A stretch of DNA of 64,000 nt from Thiorhodovibrio frisius (lineage in GTDB: Bacteria > Pseudomonadota > Gammaproteobacteria > Chromatiales > Chromatiaceae): the NCBI RefSeq assembly GCF_033954835.1, contig NZ_CP121471.1, positions 1 to 64,000 of the forward strand, written 5' to 3'. Positions within the stretch are counted from its first letter, which is position 1. Each line of letters begins with the position of its first letter. The position numbers and the translations under genes are program-made. Positions 57,204 to 64,000 of this stretch are shown here, piece by piece. The notes beneath the pieces were generated by a model. The model searched no databases, was not told the origin of the DNA, and saw only the letters and a list, made by a program, of their open reading frames with translations.

Positions 57204-58337
57204 ATGGCCATGACGCGTTTACTGTTTGTTGTGTCTGAAGACTGGTTTTTCGTGTCCCATCGCTTGCATCTGGCGCAAACCGCCATCCAGGAGGGTTTTC
57301 AGGTCGCTCTTCTCACCCGGATTGCCGACCAGCGGGCGAAAATTGAACAGGCTGGGGTAACCGTGTTCGACTGGCAACTGGAGCGAGGCTCGCGTAACCC
57401 CCTGTTGGAGTTCAAGGCATTGATTGGGCTTGTGCGGGCAATGCGCGCTTTTCGTCCGGATTTGATTCATGCGGTCGCCATGCAGCCAGTGCTTCACGCG
57501 ACTGCGGGTGCTTGGCTCACCGGCGTCCGCCGTCGGGTGCTCGCGCTCAGCGGACTTGGGTTTGTGTTTTCCTCGGCCAAGCTCCGCGCGCGGCTGTTGC
57601 GCCCCCCGTTGAGCGCCGCCTTGAGGCTGGCGTTGAATGGGGAGCACACCCGTTTGATCTTGCAGAATCCCGACGATTGTCGCGTGCTCGTCGACGCGAA
57701 GGTGGCGCGTCCTGGATGCATTCGCATGATCCGCAGCTCGGGCGTGGATACCTCCGTGTTCCTGCCAGGAACCGGACAGCCGTCGACACCATTGGTTATC
57801 CTGCCGGGAAGGATGCTGTGGGACAAGGGTGTGGGTGAGTTCGTCAGCTGTGCCCGGGCGTTGAAGGCAGCGAAGGTACCGGCTCGTTTCGCGTTGGTGG
57901 GTGATCCGGATCTCCGAAATCCGGAGTCGGTGCCCTTGGCGCGGCTTCATCAGTGGGTCGACGAGGGTGTCGTGGAATGGTGGGGGCGCCGCGCGGATAT
58001 GCCCGCCGTGCTGGCACAGGCCGATATCGTCTGCCTGCCATCCTACCGGGAGGGATTGCCGCTGGCGCTGCTGGAGGCAGCAAGCTGCGGCCTGCCGATC
58101 GTCACTTTCGATGTACCCGGATGCCGTGAGGCCGTCGAGCACGGCAGAACGGGGTTTCTGGTGCCCTTCGGCGACCAGGGAATGCTCAACGAGGCCATTG
58201 CGTCCCTCCTTGCCGATGAATCAATGCGCCGCGGCTTTGGCGACGCTGGCCGGGATAAAGTGTTGAGAGAATTCACGCGAGAGCGCGTCGCGCGGGAGAC
58301 CTTGGCGGTTTGGAAGGAGGTGTTGGGCTTGCCGTGA
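57204..58337 (+). CDS. GT4-family glycosyltransferase
   Basis: 377-residue glycosyltransferase. N-terminal LLFVVSEDWFFVSHRLHLAQ and the segment ALSGLGFVFSS place it with galactosyl/N-acetylgalactosaminyltransferase-like GT4 enzymes of capsule and O-antigen loci. The C-terminal PSYREGLPLALLEAASCGLPIVTFDVPGC carries the nucleotide-sugar binding glutamates. ATG at 57204, 27 bases after the asnB-type stop. Confidence 0.87.
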   Translation: MAMTRLLFVVSEDWFFVSHRLHLAQTAIQEGFQVALLTRIADQRAKIEQAGVTVFDWQLERGSRNPLLEFKALIGLVRAMRAFRPDLIHAVAMQPVLHATAGAWLTGVRRRVLALSGLGFVFSSAKLRARLLRPPLSAALRLALNGEHTRLILQNPDDCRVLVDAKVARPGCIRMIRSSGVDTSVFLPGTGQPSTPLVILPGRMLWDKGVGEFVSCARALKAAKVPARFALVGDPDLRNPESVPLARLHQWVDEGVVEWWGRRADMPAVLAQADIVCLPSYREGLPLALLEAASCGLPIVTFDVPGCREAVEHGRTGFLVPFGDQGMLNEAIASLLADESMRRGFGDAGRDKVLREFTRERVARETLAVWKEVLGLP

Positions 58338-58585
58338 AAAGGCAGGTTTCACCCGCCGGAGTGGCGGGGGCCATGAGGTAGATAAAGACCCAAAGCGGAA
58401 TCAGATCGATGGAGTTGAGCGCGCATTGCCGAGGCACACCCTGAATTAAAAAAAAAACGATCTAGCACAAATGTCTCTCGCTGTCATATCGCTGCAAGGC
58501 TGTGCCATATTTGATAACGTGCCCGGTCGGTCGCGATCCAACCTCGCGCCCGCATCGATCAAACGTGATCCAACAGAGAAATCCG
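58338..58585. other. 248-bp spacer with hairpin and A-tract
   Basis: A hairpin CCCGCC-GGAGT-GGCGGG lies at 58352-58368, soon after the preceding stop, but without a T-run. A run of ten A residues occurs at 58448-58457. The spacer likely divides two transcription units; no certain promoter is visible. An in-frame GTG at 58502 could extend the next gene to the left. Confidence 0.4.
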
Positions 58586-59743
58586 GTGAAAGTCATTCTT
58601 TCAGTTGACCCGATCAAATTTCCGCTCACGGGAATTGGACGCTACACTGACGAGCTGGCAAAGGGTCTGCAACGGGCGGAGCTTGAGGGGCTGCGGTTCT
58701 TGCGTGGGACGAAACTGGTCTCCTCGGTCCCCGCGCTCCATCCCGCCAAGGCCATGGCGAGCATGCCCGCTTGGCTGCGGCTGGCGCAAAAAAGCCGTCT
58801 CACCGTTGCCGCCTATCGCGGGCTCGGCGCCTGGCGCAAAGCCCGATCACTCAGAGGATTCGAGGACCATCTGTTTCACGGCCCCAACTACTACCTGCCG
58901 CCATTCGCTGGCAGGAGCGTGGTGACCATTCACGATCTTTCGCCCTATCAATGGCCCCAGTGCCACCCACCGGAGCGAGTGCGCTTCATGCGCGCGGAAA
59001 TCGAGCGTTCCTTGGAGCGCGCAACCGCCTTGATCACGGATGCCGAGCACACCCGTCTAGAGGTCGCGCGCTACTTCGGCTGGCCCATGGAAAAGATTCA
59101 CGCAATTCCCCTGGCCAGCTCCCCGGATTTCCGCCCGCGCTCGGAGCAGCCGGGAAAGGATTTTGCGCGCCTGCTTTCCGCCCTCGACATAAAGCCCGAT
59201 CAATATACCCTGTTTACCGGCACAATCGAACCACGAAAAAACCTTGGCGTTTTGTTGGATGCCTATTCCCGTTTGCCGGATGCGACACGCCAGCGTTGGC
59301 CGCTCGTCATTATCGGCTACCGCGGCTGGGGCAGCGCCCAACTGCACGCGCGTTTGCAAGACGCGCAACGTGCCGGTTGGCTGCGCTATCTCGGCTATCT
59401 TCCCCAGGAGAGCTTGGTCGCCATCATGGCCGGCGCGCGGCTTTTCGTGTATCCCTCCCTCTACGAGGGCTTTGGTCTGCCGGTACTCGAAGCCATGGCT
59501 AGTGGCGTTCCCGTCGTTTGCTCCAACGCCTCGACTCTGCCAGAGGTCGCTGGCGACGCCGCCGCCTACCATGCGCCGAATGACACCGACGCACTGAGGG
59601 ATCTCATTCTCAGCGGTCTGGAAGATGAACAATGGCGCGCCGCAGCGCGCGATGCTGGGCTCAAGCAGGCCGGCGCCTTTTCCTGGCACCGATGCGTCAA
59701 GAGTACAATTGCAGTCTATCGCCAGGTCGCGTCCGAATCATGA
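58586..59743 (+). CDS. GT4-family glycosyltransferase (WbaZ/mannosyltransferase-like)
   Basis: 385-residue glycosyltransferase. FPLTGIGRYTDELAKGL near the N terminus, then VVTIHDLSPYQWPQCHPPERV, and C-terminal FTGTIEPRKNLGVLLDAY and PSLYEGFGLPVLEAMASGVPVVCS. This pattern fits mannosyl/rhamnosyl-type GT4 enzymes, in keeping with the GDP-mannose dehydratase genes that follow. The GTG at 58586 is preferred for a normal N terminus; an in-frame GTG at 58502 would add 28 residues. Confidence 0.85.
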   Translation: MKVILSVDPIKFPLTGIGRYTDELAKGLQRAELEGLRFLRGTKLVSSVPALHPAKAMASMPAWLRLAQKSRLTVAAYRGLGAWRKARSLRGFEDHLFHGPNYYLPPFAGRSVVTIHDLSPYQWPQCHPPERVRFMRAEIERSLERATALITDAEHTRLEVARYFGWPMEKIHAIPLASSPDFRPRSEQPGKDFARLLSALDIKPDQYTLFTGTIEPRKNLGVLLDAYSRLPDATRQRWPLVIIGYRGWGSAQLHARLQDAQRAGWLRYLGYLPQESLVAIMAGARLFVYPSLYEGFGLPVLEAMASGVPVVCSNASTLPEVAGDAAAYHAPNDTDALRDLILSGLEDEQWRAAARDAGLKQAGAFSWHRCVKSTIAVYRQVASES

Positions 59744-59756
59744 AAGGCCAGCGTGC

Positions 59757-60917
59757 ATGAGGGTTTTGAATGTCTATCGCACCTATTTTCCGGATCCCCC
59801 CGGAGGCATGCAGGAAGCCATTCGGCAGATCTGCCTAAGCACCAGCAGGCTCGGTGTCCAAAACAGCGTTTTCACCCTATCGCCAAATCCAGCGCCAGGG
59901 CGAATTGATCGTCCCGAGGCCCAGGTGGTGCGTCAGCGGTCCTGGGCGGCGCCAGCCTCATGCGATCTCGGCGGACTGCAAGCGGTCAAAACCTTTCGCG
60001 CCCTGGTCGCTGAAGCCGACGTGGTGCATTACTTTTTTCCCTGGCCATTCGCTGATATTTTGCGCGAGCTCGCCCCGCGCAGGCCCTCGGTCTTGACCTA
60101 CATTTCCGACGTCGTCCGGCAGAAATGGCTGGGACGACTCTATGAACCCTTGATGTTGCGCACCTTGCGCGGCATGGACGCTGTTGTCTGCAATTCGCCC
60201 GCTTACGCGCGAACTAGCCCGGTACTGCAAGATCCAGCCATCGCCGAGCGTCTGCGCATGATTCCCTTGGGCATCGAGGAAAGTTGCTACCCGACGCAAT
60301 CGGACGCGGGCCTCTTCGCGCGTCTCGCCATCGAGCCATCCGAGCCCTTTGTGTTGTTTCTCGGGGTGCTTCGTTATTACAAAGGCTTACAATTCTTGCT
60401 TGAGGCCTGCCGCAACCTGCCTGGCAAGCTTGTCATCGCCGGTTTCGGTCCAGAAGCGGCACGGGTGCGCGGGCAAGCTCGGCGCATGCGACTCGATCAG
60501 GTCAAATTCGCCGGTCACGTCACCGATAGCGAAAAAGTCGCCCTACTAAAGGCCTGTCGCGGGCTCGTACTCCCCTCGCACTTGCGCTCGGAAGCCTATG
60601 GCATGGTTCTCGTCGAGGCCAGCATGCACGGCAAGCCCATGGTCAGTTGCGAGATCGGCACCGGCACATCCTTCGTCAACCAGCACGGAAAAACCGGCTT
60701 TGTCGTTCCGCCGGAATCGCCCGAGGCGCTGGCCGGCGCCATGCGGCGCCTGCTCACTGACAGCGCCTTGGCCGCGCGGCTTGGGCGCAACGCCCGCCAA
60801 CGCTACGACGCGCTCTTCTCGGGCGACACGCTCGGTCGAGCCTACGCGACACTTTACTCAGAGATTGCCAAGGGCGCGCTCACTCCCGGCGCTCCAGCAC
60901 AGGATACCCCTCGCTAG
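59757..60917 (+). CDS. GT4-family glycosyltransferase
   Basis: 386-residue glycosyltransferase starting [25 protein letters not shown], with [32 protein letters not shown] and [28 protein letters not shown] at 59757 is chosen, 13 bases after the preceding stop; the open frame extends upstream but inside the preceding gene. The 3' end overlaps gmd, on the other strand, by 38 bases. Confidence 0.87.
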   Translation: MRVLNVYRTYFPDPPGGMQEAIRQICLSTSRLGVQNSVFTLSPNPAPGRIDRPEAQVVRQRSWAAPASCDLGGLQAVKTFRALVAEADVVHYFFPWPFADILRELAPRRPSVLTYISDVVRQKWLGRLYEPLMLRTLRGMDAVVCNSPAYARTSPVLQDPAIAERLRMIPLGIEESCYPTQSDAGLFARLAIEPSEPFVLFLGVLRYYKGLQFLLEACRNLPGKLVIAGFGPEAARVRGQARRMRLDQVKFAGHVTDSEKVALLKACRGLVLPSHLRSEAYGMVLVEASMHGKPMVSCEIGTGTSFVNQHGKTGFVVPPESPEALAGAMRRLLTDSALAARLGRNARQRYDALFSGDTLGRAYATLYSEIAKGALTPGAPAQDTPR

Positions 60918-61965
60918 CGCAGAGCGCGTCGCGTTCGGCCTCCTTGAGGTCCTCTCGCATCATTTCCTCGACCAGCTCATCAAACGCGATACGCGGGGAC
61001 CAGCCCAGCTCGACGCGCGCTCGGCTGGGATCGCCGAGCAGGGTCTCAACCTCCGCTGGGCGAAAGTAGCGTGGGTCAACCGCGACAATGCAGTTGCCAC
61101 CGTCGGTGTTGTAGCCTTTTTCCTCCGCGCCATGGCCTTCCCACCGAATCTCGATCCCGATGGACCGCGCGGCCGTTTCAACAAACTGCCGAACCGAATA
61201 TTGCGTTCCGGTCGCAATGACATAATCCTGCGGGCTTTCCTGCTGAAGCATCAACCACTGCATTTCGACATAATCGCGGGCATGGCCCCAGTCCCGCTTG
61301 GCGTCCAGATTGCCCAGATATAGTCGCTCCTGCATGCCGAGCTTGATGCGCGCCAACGCCCGGGTGATCTTGCGGGTAACGAAGGTCTCACCGCGCAAGG
61401 GGCTCTCGTGGTTGAACAAAATGCCATTGCAGGCGTACAAGCCGTATGCCTCACGATAATTCACTGTGATCCAGTAGGCATAAAGTTTTGCCACGGCGTA
61501 GGGTGAGCGGGGATAAAAGGGCGTTGTTTCGGTCTGGGGAACCTCTTGCACCTTGCCATAAAGCTCGGACGTGGAGGCTTGGTAAAACCGGGTTTTTTGC
61601 TCCAGACCCAGAATCCGGATCGCTTCCAGCAGGCGCAAGGTTCCAACCGCGTCGGAATTCGCTGTGTATTCTGGTTCCTCGAAGCTGACCGCGACATGAC
61701 TTTGGGCCGCCAGGTTATAAAGCTCGTCGGGCCGAACCTGCTGCATGATGCGAATGAGACTGGACGAATCAGTCAGATCCCCATGGTGCAAAATGAACCG
61801 CCGATCAGGCTCGTGCGGCCCTTGATATAGGTGATCGATCCGGTCCGTGTTGAACAAAGAGCTTCGTCTCTTGATTCCGTGGACTTCATAGCCTTTCGAT
61901 AGCAGGAATTCCGCTAGGTAGGCGCCATCCTGACCGGTGACACCGGTGATAAGAGCTTTTTTCAT
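60880..61965 (-). CDS. gmd: GDP-mannose 4,6-dehydratase
   Basis: Converts GDP-mannose to GDP-4-keto-6-deoxymannose, the precursor of GDP-fucose, GDP-rhamnose and related sugars. The 361-residue product starts [36 protein letters not shown], with the NADP-binding GxxGxxG. It carries STSELYGKV and [12 protein letters not shown], the latter with the catalytic Tyr-X3-Lys. ATG at 61965 is chosen; the open frame extends 41 codons further without family character. Divergent from a paralogue at 62479. Confidence 0.95.
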   Translation of the reverse strand: MKKALITGVTGQDGAYLAEFLLSKGYEVHGIKRRSSLFNTDRIDHLYQGPHEPDRRFILHHGDLTDSSSLIRIMQQVRPDELYNLAAQSHVAVSFEEPEYTANSDAVGTLRLLEAIRILGLEQKTRFYQASTSELYGKVQEVPQTETTPFYPRSPYAVAKLYAYWITVNYREAYGLYACNGILFNHESPLRGETFVTRKITRALARIKLGMQERLYLGNLDAKRDWGHARDYVEMQWLMLQQESPQDYVIATGTQYSVRQFVETAARSIGIEIRWEGHGAEEKGYNTDGGNCIVAVDPRYFRPAEVETLLGDPSRARVELGWSPRIAFDELVEEMMREDLKEAERDALCASEGYPVLERRE

Positions 61966-62478
61966 TTCGACTATGTCAGTTCGTCTCAGTGTGGTTGCGT
62001 TTACAGTCAGCGCCTCTTGGCACGCGAATACTCTGCCCGGCGGCCTCGCGGAAGACCAAGCTGGGTGCGGCCTTGGGGCAACGTCCAAGGGCAGGTGTGC
62101 ATGAGCGTTGTCAAAGTCAGGCCGTCACTAAATTAAGCAATCGAGCCACAGGATAAGATCCGCCAAAATACCACAGATGGTGGCCTTCATCGGCCACCGA
62201 CCCAGCGAAGCTCGGCTGAAAGGGCTGCTTGCGCCCGTGTTCACAAGCCCGCATCCCAGCCAGAACCCGTGCAGTTAGGTGCGAGCTCCATGCTGGGCGA
62301 GCGTCCCGGCGCTGAAACGGGGTATGCTACCACCTAATGCCGTGGGAAGGAGCCTGGCCGAGCGTGGGGCATTACCGAGATGTCTTCGACCTCGCGCGCA
62401 ACAGTCCATTGCAACGAAAAATCCGCTGCAAGCAGTCCCGCGAACAATCACCAATCACTAATCACCAGCCCGAGCAAT
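61966..62478. other. 513-bp divergent spacer between gmd and its paralogue
   Basis: No gene is visible. A hairpin GGTGGCC-TTCATC-GGCCACC lies at about 62178-62197. The spacer should hold promoters for both divergent genes; I find no strong -35/-10 pair. Confidence 0.4.
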
Positions 62479-63441
62479 ATGAAACGCGCACTTATCTTTG
62501 GAGTCTCCGGACAGGATGGCGCCTACCTCGCCAAGTTACTGCTTGAGAAAGGCTATCAGGTTACTGGCACCTCGCGGGATGCCGAGTTGTCCAGCTTCGC
62601 CAATCTCGGCCAACTTGGCATTCGCGACCAAGTGCGCTGCATCTCCGCCGCCATCAACGACTTCCGCAGCACCCTGACCGCCATCACCCAGGCCGAGCCG
62701 GATGAAATCTACAATCTCGCCAGTCAAAGCTCCGTTGGCTTATCCTTCCACCAACCGGCTGAAACCCACGAGAGCATCAATCTCGGCACCTTGAACCTGC
62801 TCGAGGCCCTGCGTTTTGTTGGTCGGCCAATCCGCTTCTACAACGCATCCTCCAGCGAATGTTTTGGCGACACCGGCGCCACCCCCGCCACCGAGGATAC
62901 GCCTTTTCGCCCACGCAGCCCCTACGCCGTGGCCAAGGCCGCGGCCTATTGGCAGGTCGCCAACTACCGCGAAGCCTATGACCTCTTCGCGTGCTCCGGA
63001 ATCCTGTTCAATCACGAATCCCCCTTGCGCCCGGTGCGCTTCGTCACCCGCAAAATTATCGCAACCGCCTGTCGCATTGCCGCCGGGGCCGATGAAATTC
63101 TCAGCGTCGGCAACACCGACATCATCCGCGACTGGGGCTGGGCGCCCGAATATGTCGATGCCATGTGGCGCATGCTCCAGCAGGATCAGCCCGATGATTA
63201 CCTTATCGCCACCGGCCACTCGTGCAGTCTCAATGACTTGATCGCCGAAACCTTCGCCGCGCTCGACCTCGACTGGCGCGATCACGTTCGTGTCGATCGC
63301 AGTCTCTACCGTCCCACCGACCTGCTCCGCAGCCGCGCGGATCCCGGCAAAGCCGCCGCGCGTCTCAACTGGCGAGCCGCGATGCGCGTGCCAGAGATTG
63401 TTCGTGCCATGATCATCGCCGAGCAACACGACAGCCATTGA
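62479..63441 (+). CDS. GDP-mannose 4,6-dehydratase-family enzyme (second, divergent paralogue)
   Basis: 320-residue short-chain dehydrogenase/reductase of the GDP-mannose dehydratase family, starting [38 protein letters not shown]. In place of STSELYG it has ASSSECFGD; the PYAVAKAAAYWQVANYRE motif with Tyr-X3-Lys is kept. It is shorter than Gmd (320 against 361). It could be a second dehydratase, a GDP-4-keto-6-deoxymannose reductase or an enzyme for another GDP-sugar; sequence alone does not decide. ATG at 62479, just after a stretch of short near-repeats (AATCACC-AATCACT-AATCACC). Confidence 0.8.
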   Translation: MKRALIFGVSGQDGAYLAKLLLEKGYQVTGTSRDAELSSFANLGQLGIRDQVRCISAAINDFRSTLTAITQAEPDEIYNLASQSSVGLSFHQPAETHESINLGTLNLLEALRFVGRPIRFYNASSSECFGDTGATPATEDTPFRPRSPYAVAKAAAYWQVANYREAYDLFACSGILFNHESPLRPVRFVTRKIIATACRIAAGADEILSVGNTDIIRDWGWAPEYVDAMWRMLQQDQPDDYLIATGHSCSLNDLIAETFAALDLDWRDHVRVDRSLYRPTDLLRSRADPGKAAARLNWRAAMRVPEIVRAMIIAEQHDSH

Positions 63442-63608
63442 GTACCAATAAGCACACAAGCCGGAAGGGCACGAACCATTACAAACCGAACTGGTTGGTT
63501 CTATCGTGCCGACTGCGCGCCCAAGTGCGGTTCCGCGCGAAGCATCCCCGGGGCGCGGTGGTGACGATGCACCTGGTTTAGGCCTGGTCCGTTTAGCCTC
63601 CGTACGGG

Positions 63609-64000
63609 CTAATCCTCGATTCCAGCTCCGCGCTTTAGATTCGTGATCAGGTTGATATCCTTGCCGAGCGAGGATTGCCATCGACTCATCACGTCCTTGA
63701 TACTCTGATTATTTCTCAAGGAGCTTTGTGGATTGTGTGTAAGGATCTGGAAGCTATATTCGCGATGGACATCGGTGTATTTGTCCTGTAGCAGTATCGC
63801 ATCGATTAGCTCCGGCTCGGTGGATGGGCGCACGGGGAATCCGGTGTGGCTTTCCAGCGCATCCGCTGGCCGGATGGTCGCGAAATAATCGCAAAATACT
63901 TCATACTGCAAATCACCCTTGGCGTAGGGTGCTAGGTGCGTATCCTTCCCTTTGTAAACATCGTAGCCGATGGCGAATAGAAACCCAATTAGATCGTGGT
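63609..64000 (-). CDS. Partial protein of unknown function
   Basis: An open frame runs from the right edge of the window (about 130 codons visible, no start seen) to a TAG stop at 63609. The visible sequence includes IGYDVYKGKDTHLAPYAKGD and DKYTDVHREYSFQILTHNPQ. I recognise no family. The frame lacks stops across the boundary, so the gene continues beyond 64000. The 167-base gap to the preceding gene holds nothing recognisable. Codon use is less G+C-rich than in gmd. Confidence 0.5.
   Translation of the reverse strand, partial: HDLIGFLFAIGYDVYKGKDTHLAPYAKGDLQYEVFCDYFATIRPADALESHTGFPVRPSTEPELIDAILLQDKYTDVHREYSFQILTHNPQSSLRNNQSIKDVMSRWQSSLGKDINLITNLKRGAGIED

Overview
The window opens exactly at a dnaA start codon and carries the origin-proximal block dnaA-dnaN-recF-gyrB, so it is almost certainly chromosome sequence next to oriC of a gammaproteobacterium. 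A class I phosphoribulokinase (Calvin cycle), a RuBisCO-like protein with a YjbQ-family partner, and gammaproteobacterial ParC, RibBX, NusB and YggX suggest an autotrophic, purple-sulfur-bacterium-like (Chromatiales) host. That taxonomic call is inference.

Layout. (1) 1-6.3 kb: replication and topology genes, with two DnaA boxes between dnaA and dnaN and ParB-type parS sites inside recF. (2) 6.4-13.8 kb, minus strand: parC, then thiL, nusB, ribH, ribBX, ribE and prk; ribE contains a perfect parS palindrome. (3) 13.9-21.9 kb: YjbQ plus RuBisCO-like protein, yggX, mutY, tRNA-Gly(CCC), an acyl-CoA synthetase, a lone thiS, a single-domain globin, a DjlA-type J protein and a SapC-family protein. 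(4) 21.9-25.1 kb: a type I secretion ABC protein and its membrane-fusion partner. (5) 25.6-63.4 kb: a very long surface-polysaccharide region, broken up by mobile DNA. It holds a Wzm/Wzt exporter, six stand-alone GT4-like glycosyltransferases, a giant methyltransferase-glycosyltransferase fusion, a methyltransferase-GT2 fusion, several SAM methyltransferases, two asparagine-synthetase-type amidotransferases, two copies of a large membrane protein, a flippase-like protein and two GDP-mannose-dehydratase-type enzymes. (6) A partial unknown gene runs off the right edge.

How the genes may work together: Gmd and its paralogue would supply GDP-deoxy-mannose-type sugars. The GT4/GT2 enzymes and methyltransferases would build and modify the chain, AsnB-like enzymes would amidate it, and Wzm/Wzt would export a lipid-linked polymer recognised by the C-terminal domain of Wzt. 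These roles follow from the families; the polymer itself cannot be read from sequence.

Most unusual features: (a) the two 857-residue membrane-protein genes differ at one base over 2.4 kb, but carry 11 differences packed into 39 bp in the middle and diverge at both ends. This is the signature of recent gene conversion that spared a short patch in a predicted loop. (b) An IS4-like element with 18-bp inverted repeats and 10-bp target duplications has a complete group II intron inserted exactly between its right end and the right target duplication. (c) The spacer between the two membrane-protein genes looks like the 5' half of a second group II intron without a protein gene. (d) Three parS or near-parS sites lie inside coding sequence. 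(e) Two different palindromic intergenic elements and a fragment of a nucleotide-sugar dehydrogenase gene are present.
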